Of a stretch of DNA of 64,000 bases, positions 1 to 9,000 are shown one piece after another (within the stretch, counting starts at the first letter, position 1; every line of letters begins with the position of its first letter). The notes beneath the pieces were generated by a model that was given only the letters and a program-made list of their open reading frames with translations, was not told the origin of the DNA and did not search any database. The DNA is taken from positions 744,001 to 808,000 of the forward strand of contig JADJPV010000001.1 in assembly GCA_016713085.1 (NCBI GenBank), read 5' to 3'. Position numbers and translations under genes: made by a program. The stretch is from Chitinophagaceae bacterium. Its GTDB lineage: Bacteria > Bacteroidota > Bacteroidia > Chitinophagales > Chitinophagaceae.

Positions 1-903
1 ATGGCCGAAGTAAACGGTGTTGACCTGGAAGGCATTCCTGTACTTGATCCAAAAGCAAAAGAGCTGCATGAGAAACGTCATGAATACGGATTGCAGTTAT
101 TTTTAAAACGCCAGCGTAAAGGATTAAACCGGTATGAAGCCAATAAGGCCATGAAAGAGCGTACACATTTTGGCTGTATGATGGTGGAAACCGGTGAAGC
201 AGATGCCATGATCAGTGGATTAAGCAGAAAATATTCTGATACCATCCGTCCTGCATTGCAGATCATTGGCAAAGATGATGATGTGAAAAAAATTGCAGGC
301 ATGTATATCATGCTTACCAAACGTGGGCCTTTGTTCTTAGCTGATGCAACTGTGAACTTTAATCCAAGAGCAGATGAACTGGCTGATATTGCCCAGCTCG
401 TGGCAAAAGAAGTACGGACATTTGGTATTACTCCACGTATTGCCATGCTGAGTTACAGCAACTTTGGCAGCAGCGATTCAGCCGAAGCAAGACTGGTTGC
501 AAAAGCAAGAGAGATTGTGAAAGAAAGAGAGCCGGGCCTTGTTTGCGATGGAGAAGTACAACCCATTGTTGCATTCAATAAAGAAATTTTGAAAGAAAAT
601 TATCCGTTCAGCGAACTGGTAAATGGCGAACCGAATATCCTCATCTTCCCGAATCTTGCCAGCAGCAATATTGCATACAACCTGCTGCAGGAAGTAGGTG
701 ATGCAGATGCCATCGGGCCAATCTTACTGGGTTTAAAGAAGCCGGTTCATATTTTGCAACTGGGAAGTTCTGTACGTTCCATTTTCAACATGGTGCTGAT
801 TGCTGTTGTGGATGCACAAATGAAAGGAAAAGGCAATACAGAAGAAGTGGTAAAAAAATCACCCTTGTGGAAAAGGTTCAAAAAAGTTAACCACGAAATC
901 TGA
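1..903 (+). CDS. maeB: NADP-dependent malic enzyme, C-terminal phosphotransacetylase-like part (5' partial)
   Basis: This is the tail of a MaeB-type malic enzyme, which converts malate to pyruvate and CO2 with NADP. Only the C-terminal phosphate acetyltransferase-like domain (about 300 residues) is inside the window. The domain is recognisable from segments such as GEADAMISGLSRKYSDTIRP and EPNILIFPNLASSNIAYNLL. Family members are usually about 750-760 residues, so the ATG at base 1 is almost certainly an internal methionine and the malic domain lies upstream of the window. In this family the PTA-like domain is thought to be regulatory, not catalytic. A stand-alone phosphotransacetylase is the alternative, but the length missing at the edge and the sequence favour MaeB. 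Confidence 0.85.
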   Translation: MAEVNGVDLEGIPVLDPKAKELHEKRHEYGLQLFLKRQRKGLNRYEANKAMKERTHFGCMMVETGEADAMISGLSRKYSDTIRPALQIIGKDDDVKKIAGMYIMLTKRGPLFLADATVNFNPRADELADIAQLVAKEVRTFGITPRIAMLSYSNFGSSDSAEARLVAKAREIVKEREPGLVCDGEVQPIVAFNKEILKENYPFSELVNGEPNILIFPNLASSNIAYNLLQEVGDADAIGPILLGLKKPVHILQLGSSVRSIFNMVLIAVVDAQMKGKGNTEEVVKKSPLWKRFKKVNHEI

Positions 904-989
904 AGCTGACTGAATGCCGGTTATGGTTTCTTCCTGACGATTAGTATCTTCACAAACAAAGAGACAATAACCGATTACTGATAACAACT

Positions 990-1727
990 ATGAATTTTTT
1001 TACATCACTTGGCCGTTACCTCATCATGATCAAAGGCATGTTCTCCAAACCGGAGAATCACCGCCTTTACTGGAAAGAGCTGATGCACCAGTGCAATGAA
1101 ATTGGTGTACGTTCTGTTGGAATTGTTGCCATCATTGCTGTTTTTCTTGGTGCGGTAACAACGGTGCAAACAGCTTACCAGTTGATTACTCCGCTCATTC
1201 CAAAAACAGTGATCGCTGTTATTGTAAGAGATAACATCATTCTTGAACTGGCGCCAACATTGATTTGCGTAGTGCTGGCAGGTGTTGTTGGAAGCCGTAT
1301 TGCAAGTGAACTTGGGAACATGCGTATCAGTGAACAAATTGATGCACTGGAAATCATGGGCATCAATACCAAGGCTTATCTCATCATGCCCAAAATTCTG
1401 GCGGCACTCATTGTTGTTCCCTGCCTGGTTGTACTCGCAGCAGTATTAGGTATCTGGGGCGGAAGAATGGCTGGTGAATTATCAGGTATTCTTCCTGCTG
1501 ATATTTACAATGATGGTTTACTGGAAGATTTTATTCCATACAACGTGGTGTTTGCCATGAGTAAAACCTATACTTATGCCTTCATCATTTCAAGTATCCC
1601 TGCTTATTACGGATATCATGTAGAAGGGGGGTCACTTGAAATAGGAAGAGCAAGTACTAAATCAGTAATTGTAAGTTGTATTTTAATTTTATTGGCCGAT
1701 TACGCACTGGCAGCTTTATTATTATAA
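990..1727 (+). CDS. mlaE: MlaE-family ABC transporter permease
   Basis: Inner-membrane permease of a phospholipid/MCE-type ABC transporter (Mla family), which moves lipids between inner and outer membrane. It is 245 residues, normal for MlaE, with about five hydrophobic segments. The family region GVVGSRIASELGNMRISEQI, followed by DALEIMGIN, is clear near residues 100-125. The gene ends 4 bases before the start of the ATPase gene, so the two are co-translated or at least co-transcribed. No MCE-domain substrate-binding gene is adjacent here; in many Bacteroidota it is encoded elsewhere. Substrate is inferred from family only. Confidence 0.9.
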   Translation: MNFFTSLGRYLIMIKGMFSKPENHRLYWKELMHQCNEIGVRSVGIVAIIAVFLGAVTTVQTAYQLITPLIPKTVIAVIVRDNIILELAPTLICVVLAGVVGSRIASELGNMRISEQIDALEIMGINTKAYLIMPKILAALIVVPCLVVLAAVLGIWGGRMAGELSGILPADIYNDGLLEDFIPYNVVFAMSKTYTYAFIISSIPAYYGYHVEGGSLEIGRASTKSVIVSCILILLADYALAALLL

Positions 1728-1731
1728 CAGC

Positions 1732-2541
1732 ATGATCGAAATCAAAAATATACACAAGGGTTTTGGCGACAAAACAGTGATTGAAGATGTTTCTGCTACA
1801 CTGGAAACAGGCAAATGCAATCTCATCATTGGTGCAAGCGGCAGCGGCAAAACCGTATTAATGAAATGCCTTGTTGGATTATTTGAACCCGACAGCGGCG
1901 ATGTGTTGTACGATGGCGACAGTTTCACCAACATGAATGAAGAAGGACGTAAGCTATTACGTCAGCAGATCGGCATGCTGTTCCAGGGTTCTGCTTTATT
2001 TGATTCCATGACGGTAGAACAGAATGTAATGTTTCCGTTAGACATGTTTACCAAACTGAGCGCAAAAGAAAAACATGAAAAAGCAAATGCAGTACTGGCA
2101 AGAGTAAATCTTACCGGTGCCAATGCAAAATTTCCTGCAGAGATCAGCGGTGGTATGAAAAAACGTGTGGGTATTGCAAGAGCTATTGTACTCAACCCGA
2201 AATTTTTGTTTTGTGATGAGCCTAACTCAGGTCTCGATCCAAAAACATCTTTAGTCATTGATAAGCTTATTAAAGAAATTACCATAGAATTCGGCATGAC
2301 GACGATTGTGAACACACACGACATGAACAGTGTAATGGAAATTGGCGATAAAATCATTTTCATGCATCAGGGCCGCAAAGAATGGGAAGGCAGCAATCAT
2401 GATATCATCTTCAGTAAAAACGAAGAACTAAATAATTTCATCTTTGCTTCTGAGTTTTTACAGGATGCAAAAGATATGAGGATGCTGGAAGCAAAAGGAA
2501 AAATCAGCGACGACAGGAATATGGATGAGATGATGAAGTAA
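1732..2541 (+). CDS. mlaF: MlaF-family ABC transporter ATP-binding protein
   Basis: ATPase partner of the MlaE permease just upstream. Visible motifs are Walker A GASGSGKT (residues 34-41), Q-loop glutamine near residue 85, signature ISGGM (138-142, an ISGGM variant of LSGGQ typical of MlaF) and Walker B FLFCDEP (158-164). At 269 residues it has the usual length, with a slightly longer C-terminal tail. The short gap to mlaE supports an operon. It should energise lipid transport across the envelope; direction and lipid cannot be read from the sequence. Confidence 0.9.
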   Translation: MIEIKNIHKGFGDKTVIEDVSATLETGKCNLIIGASGSGKTVLMKCLVGLFEPDSGDVLYDGDSFTNMNEEGRKLLRQQIGMLFQGSALFDSMTVEQNVMFPLDMFTKLSAKEKHEKANAVLARVNLTGANAKFPAEISGGMKKRVGIARAIVLNPKFLFCDEPNSGLDPKTSLVIDKLIKEITIEFGMTTIVNTHDMNSVMEIGDKIIFMHQGRKEWEGSNHDIIFSKNEELNNFIFASEFLQDAKDMRMLEAKGKISDDRNMDEMMK

Positions 2542-2579
2542 TAAGCAATTTGAAGATTTGGAAATTTGATAATTGAACT

Positions 2580-3413
2580 ATGACATTCAAAAAGGTTTTC
2601 ATTCTTACAGCCATTCTTACTTGTGTAGTTCCCATACTTGCACATGAATTCTGGTTGCAACCCCAGCAGTATTTATTCAGTGCAGGCGATGAAGTAAATA
2701 TCCGTTTTAAAGTTGGCGAAGGTTTTGCCGGTGACAACTGGAAAGGAAACGATGAACGTGTGCAGGAATTAAAACTGTACTATGCAGATGTAACAGACAA
2801 TCTTAAAACCGCACTCAGTTCCGACGAAGGCGATTCTGTTCAGTTCTCCTTGTTTGAAGAAGGTACTGCCATGGTAATATTCAACAGTGTTAATTCTTAT
2901 ATCGAACTGGAAGCGCCAAAGTTCAATGAGTATCTTTCAGAAGATGGATTAGCCTCAACCATTGACTACCGCAGAGAACATAACGAAACCGATTCAATGG
3001 GTCATGAATTTTATCAGCGTTCTGTAAAAACCATTGTACAGGTAGGCACTAAAAAAACAGATGTCTGCAAAAAACAAACCTCGCTTCCTTTAGATATTAT
3101 TCCACTCTCCCATCCTTATACCATCAGCAACAATCAACTCATGAAAGTGAAAATATTGTTTAAAGGTCAACCATTGGCCAATGTTAAAATGCGGGTGTGG
3201 AATAAAATGCCCGATGCTGTAACGGACACTTCTTATCTCAGCGATGCCAATGGCGAAATCAGTTTCCCTGTTACAACCGGCGGCGAATGGATGGTTAGTT
3301 CTGTACACATGATTCACCTCGATGCCGACCCAAAAGCAACATGGCAAAGCTATTGGGGAAGCCTCACCTGGGGTTATACAGGCAAAAGCAGTACCAGCAG
3401 CAGGAGCAGATAA
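2580..3413 (+). CDS. DUF4198-like secreted protein
   Basis: A 277-residue exported protein. The first ~21 residues are a signal peptide (MTFKKVFILTAILTCVVPILA), followed by HEFWLQP, a start shared by DUF4198 proteins (annotated in places as Co/Ni transport-associated periplasmic proteins). The rest looks like two beta-rich domains; the C-terminal one has a carboxypeptidase-regulatory-like fold pattern (GQPLANVKMRVW ... DANGEISFPV). It starts 38 bases after mlaF and may be transcribed with it. The metal link is a family label, not something the sequence proves. The end is serine-rich and low in complexity. Confidence 0.7.
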   Translation: MTFKKVFILTAILTCVVPILAHEFWLQPQQYLFSAGDEVNIRFKVGEGFAGDNWKGNDERVQELKLYYADVTDNLKTALSSDEGDSVQFSLFEEGTAMVIFNSVNSYIELEAPKFNEYLSEDGLASTIDYRREHNETDSMGHEFYQRSVKTIVQVGTKKTDVCKKQTSLPLDIIPLSHPYTISNNQLMKVKILFKGQPLANVKMRVWNKMPDAVTDTSYLSDANGEISFPVTTGGEWMVSSVHMIHLDADPKATWQSYWGSLTWGYTGKSSTSSRSR

Positions 3414-3512
3414 AAGCCGAAGCCTTTAGCTCTGAGCCAACAGCCGCTGAGCAACCCGGTCATTGACAAAAACTATCAGGCTTAAACATCAAAACACACA
3501 AGCCGATTCCCT

Positions 3513-3520
3513 TATCTTTG
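3513..3520 (+). promoter_or_regulatory. Bacteroidota-type -7 box upstream of sucD
   Basis: The sequence TATCTTTG matches the Bacteroidota -7 consensus TAnnTTTG exactly and lies 22 bases before the sucD start codon. I see no clear TTTG -33 element at the expected spacing, so this is a likely but unproven promoter. Confidence 0.5.
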
Positions 3521-3541
3521 CGCAACTTTTAAAGCTGTAAT

Positions 3542-4414
3542 ATGAGTATTCTCGTTAATAAAAATTCCAAAGTAATTGTTCAGGGTTTTACCGGAACAGA
3601 AGGCACTTTCCATGCAACACAAATGATCGAATACGGAACCAATCTTGTTGGTGGTGTTACACCCGGTAAAGGTGGAACAACCCATCTCGATAAACCCGTT
3701 TTTAATACAGTGGAAGAAGCTGTACAAAAAGCCGGGGCCGATGTAAGTATCATTTTTGTTCCGCCTGCTTGTGCAGCCGATGCAATAATGGAAGCTGCAG
3801 CTGCTGGTATTAAACTCGTGATCTGTATTACCGAAGGTATTCCCGTACAGGATATGGTAAAAGCAAAACATTATTTAGCAGGAACCAATACAAGATTGAT
3901 CGGACCTAACTGTCCCGGTGTAATTACAGCAGGTGAATGTAAAGTGGGCATCATGCCCGGCTTTGTATTCATTCCCGGACGCATTGGTATTGTTTCAAAA
4001 AGCGGAACACTTACTTACGAAGCTGCCGACCAGGTTGCTAAAGCAGGATTGGGTGTAAGCACTGCAGTTGGTATTGGTGGCGATCCCATCATTGGCACAA
4101 CAACCAAAGAAGCTCTGGAATTATTTATGAATGATGATGCAACAGATGCGGTGGTAATGATTGGTGAAATTGGTGGTGGTATGGAAGCAGAAGCTGCACG
4201 CTGGTACAAAGCAAATCCAAAGAAACCGGTGGTTGGTTTTATTGCCGGACAAACAGCGCCTCCCGGCCGCCGTATGGGACATGCCGGTGCCATCATTGGT
4301 GGTGCAGAAGATACTGCTGCTGCTAAAATGCAGATCATGACTGAATGCGGAATTCATGTAGTTGACAGTCCTGCTGATATTGGTAAAACAATGGCAGCGA
4401 TTATGAAGAAATAA
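3542..4414 (+). CDS. sucD: Succinate-CoA ligase, alpha subunit
   Basis: Alpha subunit of succinyl-CoA synthetase (TCA cycle, substrate-level phosphorylation). It is 290 residues, the usual length. The N-terminal CoA-binding Rossmann part begins IVQGFTGTEGTFHA. The phosphohistidine loop GHAGAIIGG places the active-site histidine at residue 247. The motif GPNCPG (about 121-126) is also intact. The beta subunit gene sucC is not adjacent, which is common in Bacteroidota. A strong hairpin terminator follows. Everything needed for function is present. Confidence 0.95.
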   Translation: MSILVNKNSKVIVQGFTGTEGTFHATQMIEYGTNLVGGVTPGKGGTTHLDKPVFNTVEEAVQKAGADVSIIFVPPACAADAIMEAAAAGIKLVICITEGIPVQDMVKAKHYLAGTNTRLIGPNCPGVITAGECKVGIMPGFVFIPGRIGIVSKSGTLTYEAADQVAKAGLGVSTAVGIGGDPIIGTTTKEALELFMNDDATDAVVMIGEIGGGMEAEAARWYKANPKKPVVGFIAGQTAPPGRRMGHAGAIIGGAEDTAAAKMQIMTECGIHVVDSPADIGKTMAAIMKK

Positions 4415-4460
4415 GCCGTGCCTGTTCGCCTTCAGTGCGACTGTACACATTAAAATATTA

Positions 4461-4490
4461 AACCCCGCATGTACATGCGGGGTTTTCTTT
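4461..4490 (+). terminator. Rho-independent terminator after sucD
   Basis: The stem AACCCCGCATG/CATGCGGGGTT pairs perfectly around a 2-base loop (TA) and is followed by TTCTTTTT. It lies 47 bases after the sucD stop. Confidence 0.85.
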
Positions 4491-4828
4491 TTATCACCCG
4501 CCGAAATTTTATGAAGGAGGGGTGTTATCAGCGATAGGTTTTTTATGGCATCCATTGTTGCCACGCTCGGTTCACAGTTCCATTTCTATGGCAACTTTGT
4601 TTGCGTGGCAGTTTATACTGAGCTTAGTCGAAGTATCGCACTCTTGTACATTTTGTAATTCTGTTCAGCAATTGTCTGAACCATGATTTATGAGATTTTT
4701 AAGATAAGCAGAGTTTAATCAAGAGTTCCCATTTTATCGAACTATTTCAAAAAACATTAATTTCGACTTATGAGCATACGAACCGAGACATCACCTAAAT
4801 ATAATGTTATATTTTAAATCACTTATCT
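4491..4828. other. Gene-free spacer with decayed repeat sequences
   Basis: No supportable gene. Contains TGCCACGC at 4559-4566 and its exact inverted copy GCGTGGCA at 4602-4609; the left part also resembles the REP-like element found near 21.1 and 21.7 kb. A further string at 4617-4633, ACTGAGCTTAGTCGAAG, resembles short dispersed repeats common in Bacteroidota intergenic DNA (recognition from memory, not searched). AT content rises toward the next gene. Confidence 0.4.
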
Positions 4829-5596
4829 ATGAGAAAAAATCCAATAAAAGAAATAGATAATTATCATTTAGAATTCTTAAAGGAGTTATTAGAATTGAAC
4901 TTTTTTAAGAATACAACAAATAGGGCTTATAGGACTTTTGCTATTGATCAAGCTAAATTCATTGAGAGTATTGAAAAAGACCCTTTTGTCCAAGAAGACT
5001 CTGCTGCAATAATTGAACATCTAAAAACTGATAAAGAAAAACTAACCTTATATCCAGAGCTTGTCTTAACAATGACGTTCATTTACGCTATCGCAACTTT
5101 TGAAGCATACTTCACAAATATTACTGCTGAATTTTTTAGAGCATCAATAACAAACTTAAATTCTACAAAAAAGACACTTACTTACGAAAATATCCTTAAA
5201 GCTAAAAGCTTAAGGACTCTTAAAGAAGATATCATTAAGGCCGAGCTCTATGAAATTGGATATCTAAGTTTTAAGGAAAAGCTTAGTTTTTTGGAAAACA
5301 GATTTAAAATTATATTCAACCATAAAATGGTTTCAAATTCAAAAACAGATTCAAACAAATTCAATTTAGAGGCTTTATCAGAAATATTTTCAAGGAGAAA
5401 CATTATTATGCATCATGGAGGATCTGTTGATGAAAAATATTTAAAAGACAACCCTAAGTATAAGTTTAGAAAAGGTGTAATTCTTAAAATAGATGTAGAT
5501 TATTTTTCCAATGCAATCCACCATTTGATTGACATAGGAACCATTCTCGCAACTTCCTATATAGACAAAATAAAGCCTAAGCAAACATCAAACTAA
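4829..5596 (+). CDS. HEPN-like protein of unknown function
   Basis: A 255-residue, lysine-rich and mostly helical protein. The C-terminal half has FEAYF near residue 91-95 and RNIIMH at residues 190-195, an R-x4-H motif with the Asn after Arg, as in HEPN-fold RNases of the RiboL-PSP/MAE_28990 type. HEPN proteins often act as toxins or in phage defence, but no antitoxin or nuclease partner gene is next to it. Codon use is clearly more AT-rich than in sucD or the alpha-2-macroglobulin, which suggests horizontal acquisition. Family assignment is by motif only. Confidence 0.65.
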   Translation: MRKNPIKEIDNYHLEFLKELLELNFFKNTTNRAYRTFAIDQAKFIESIEKDPFVQEDSAAIIEHLKTDKEKLTLYPELVLTMTFIYAIATFEAYFTNITAEFFRASITNLNSTKKTLTYENILKAKSLRTLKEDIIKAELYEIGYLSFKEKLSFLENRFKIIFNHKMVSNSKTDSNKFNLEALSEIFSRRNIIMHHGGSVDEKYLKDNPKYKFRKGVILKIDVDYFSNAIHHLIDIGTILATSYIDKIKPKQTSN

Positions 5597-5731
5597 TTCA
5601 CAATCCAATCATTAGGAGCAAAAACCCTACCGACCAACCACAAACTTTACTGACCCGATCTTTTGCGTGCAATCGCCATTTGTTTCCACATCCTGAATGG
5701 ACAAACAGCATCAGATTCTCAAATAAATAAA

Positions 5732-5752
5732 AACCCCGCCAATCGGCGGGGT
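5732..5752 (-). terminator. Hairpin, terminator-like on the minus strand
   Basis: Perfect stem AACCCCGCC/GGCGGGGTT with a short loop. The run of T after the stem is on the minus strand (TTTTTATTTATTTG), so as a terminator it works for minus-strand transcription, though no intact minus-strand gene lies just upstream of it. It might also stop read-through from the HEPN gene. Confidence 0.55.
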
Positions 5753-6087
5753 TCGGTTCATAATCAATAGATGTTCTTACTGAGTATATTCGCTTCGATA
5801 CAGATGAAAAATTTCCTGTTAACATCAAAGACAGTATTACTGCCTCAATCGTTGCTTCATCGGGCAGAAATCCAGCAACTTTTTTTAAAGTTCGGCCCGG
5901 GCTTTTTAATCATCCTCATTGCCATCTCATTTAGCAGAACGGTCTATTTCAGAATTACTACTCCTAAAGATTCGTTAAAGGAAATCGCTGTCATTCCAAC
6001 AGGTATGGCATACCTTAGAGGTATGCCATACCTATCCCAGACTTCTTCCTCTTTGAAATGACAATGTTTGTGTAATTCCTTCTTTCT
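5753..6087. other. Intergenic stretch, possible gene remnant
   Basis: Short open stretches exist on both strands. On the minus strand 5764-6060 gives broken but protein-like readings that end just before the minus-oriented hairpin at 5732-5752, so it may be the remnant of a decayed minus-strand gene. None is intact or recognisable. The 3' part holds the double palindrome at 6001-6033 and a repeat-like string near 6038-6062. Confidence 0.3.
6001..6033. repeat. Nested perfect palindrome
   Basis: Two 15-base arms, AGGTATGGCATACCT and AGGTATGCCATACCT, are exact reverse complements around a 3-base spacer TAG. Each arm is itself a palindrome of AGGTATG and CATACCT around one central base. It lies about 110 bases upstream of the likely alpha-2-macroglobulin start. 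It could be a hairpin or a tandem binding site for a dimeric regulator. Confidence 0.8.
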
Positions 6088-9000
6088 TTGCATCCCATCA
6101 TGGAAGTAATTTTTTACCTTACAAAAATCGTAGTCATGTTGATGAAACGCCTCTTACTTGTTAACCTCTTACTCCTTTCTTTCTGTACCATGTTACAAGC
6201 ACAACCGAAATTCAATTATAGCACTGCCTGGAAAAAAGTGGATGACCTGGTCAATAAAAAAGGTCTTACAGAATCTGCTTTAAAAGAAGTAAAGACCATC
6301 TATGAAGCAGCCAAAAAAGAAAAGAACAACGGGCAGCTGATCAAAGCATTGGTGTTCCGTGTAAACCTGCAGCAGCTGAAAGAAGAAGATGCGGATGTAA
6401 AAGCCATTAAAGAAATCGAAAAAGAGATCAGCATTTCTGCTGAACCGGTAAAATCCATTCTCAGCAATTTTACCGCCGAAGCTTACTGGCAATACGTACA
6501 GAACAACCGCTGGAAATTCTACGACCGTACCAATACAACAGCATTTGTAAAAGATGATCTGGAAACATGGACCATCGATGATTTTCATAAAAAGATTTCA
6601 TCTCTTTATTTAGCGTCTATTCAAAATGAAAAACTGTTGCAGCAAACAAAGCTCGATGAGTTTGATCCTATCATCAGCAAAGGGAATATGCGCCATCTGC
6701 GCCCAACCCTGTTTGATCTGCTGACAAACCGTGCCATTGCCTATTTTGAAAATGATGAACGCAGCATTACCAAACCTGCCGATGCATTTGAAATCAGCAC
6801 AGCTTCTGCATTTGATCCTGCTGCAGATTTCATTACAAGAAAATTTGTAACAACTGATTCACTTTCCTTACAGCATAAAGCTTTACTGTTATATCAGAGA
6901 CTGATCGCCTTTCATATCAACGATACAAAGAATGATGCATTGGTTGATGTTGGTCTGCATCGTATACAATTTGTAAACCGCTTCTCAACACACCCTTCGA
7001 AGAATGAATTGTACAGGCAGAGCCTGAATCATTTGCTCAGTCAGTATAACAATCAGCCCGTAGTTGCACAGGCCGCTTACCTGCTGGCACAGGATTATGC
7101 AGATTATGCAGCTACTTATGATTTCAAAAAACATAAAGCTGATGATGCGACCAATCCAAGATATTATTATCAGAAAGCAGCTGCTCTCTGCAAACAGTTC
7201 ATCAATCAAAAAGAAGAAAGCGAAGGAAAAGCGAATTGCAACAGCCTGTTAAACCAGATAGAGAACAAAGACATTTCTATTATTTCAGAAAAAGTAAATA
7301 TTCCCGGCAAACCTTTTCGTTCATTGCTCAGTTACCGTAATATCAGCAAAGCATATTTCAGGATTGTGAAAATGGATAAGCAGGCATTTGAAGAATTACA
7401 GAACCGCAACTGGGAAGATGAGTATTGGAAAAAATTAACAGCTTTACCTGCTGTACAGAATTTCAATTATACTTTACCTGCCAGCGATGACCATCAAATA
7501 CACAGCACAGAAATCAAAGTAAGTCAGCTGCCTGTTGGCACTTACATGCTGCTTGCAAGTGGCGATGCAAATTTCAGCTTAAGCAAAAATATTTTAGCTG
7601 CACAGTTTTTTCATGTAAGCAATATTGCATGGATGCACAATGCCGATGAGTTTTTTGTGGTGAACCGTGAAAGCGGTCAGCCATTGGCAAAAGCAAACAT
7701 TATTTTATGGGAGCAGAAATATAATTACGATCAAAGCAAGAATGTTTATACTAAAGCTGCTACCTATACCAGCAATGCCAATGGAAATTTCCGTGTTACA
7801 AAAACACCCGATAACAATGCATACAGCCGTACACTGGAAATACAGTATGAAAAAGATGTGCTGCATTTAGATGACAGGGCTTATGCCTTTGTGTACCGTG
7901 GAAAGAAAGAAGAGATTGATGAAGCAAAAAACCGTCGCACTTTTTTCTTTACCGACCGTTCTATTTACCGCCCAGGTCAAACCGTTTACTTCAAAGGAAT
8001 TGTAACCACAAGAGATGCAATTACAGGTAAACCAAAAGTAGTGGAAGGACTGAAAGCAAAGATCATCCTGTATGATGCCAACAGTGAAAAGATTGATTCC
8101 ATTACTGTAACCAGCAGTGAATATGGTTCTTATTCCGGCAAATTTGTTTTACCAACCGGAAGAATGAATGGCAGTTTCCGTCTGGAAGAAAGTGTAACTG
8201 GTGGATCAACCAATTTTTCTGTAGAAGAATACAAACGTCCGAAATTTTATGTAGAGTATCAACCCGTAAAAGAAAGTTACCGTGTAAATGACAAGATCAA
8301 AATCACCGGTAATGCAAAAGCTTATGCCGGAAATAATATTGATGGCGCATTGGTAAAGTATCGTGTAGTAAGAGAACCCCGTCTGCTCTATCCATGGCTT
8401 TGCTGGAAATGGGGATGGCCTCTTATGCAGGAACAGGAAATTGCACATGGTGAAGTAAAAACAAAAGAGGATGGCACATTTGAAATTGTGTTCACCGCCA
8501 TTCCTGATAAACAGGTGCGGAAAGAATTAGAACCTGTATTTGATTATAAAATCATTGCTGATGTAACCGATCTCAACGGTGAAACAAGAAGCGGTGAAAC
8601 AACAGTAAGTGTTGCTTACAAATCTTTGCAGTTAGAGATCAGCTTGCCGCAGGGTGAAATGATGGTGGCCGACAGTTTGAAGTTCATCAACATTGCTACA
8701 CAAAATATGATGGGTGAATTTGTAAAGAGCAATTTAACTGTGAGCATGCACAAACTCAATGCACCGACCCGGTTGATCAGGGATCGTTACTGGGAGCAAC
8801 CCGATCAGTTTGTACTGAATGAAAAAGAATATCTCAGCGATTTTCCAAATGATGAATACAATAATGAAACAGAAAAAGAAAGCTGGAACAGGCTGGAAAA
8901 AGTATATGAGAAGAGTGACAGCTCTACAGCTGATTCAAAATTTCAGATAACAAACCCAAACCTTCAACCCGGATGGTACATTGTTGAAGCAATTACCAGA

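Noticed and set aside
5771..6061. 96-residue plus-strand frame between the HEPN gene and the macroglobulin
   Set aside because: Composition is not protein-like in a consistent way, it runs through the palindrome at 6001-6033, and no family is recognised.
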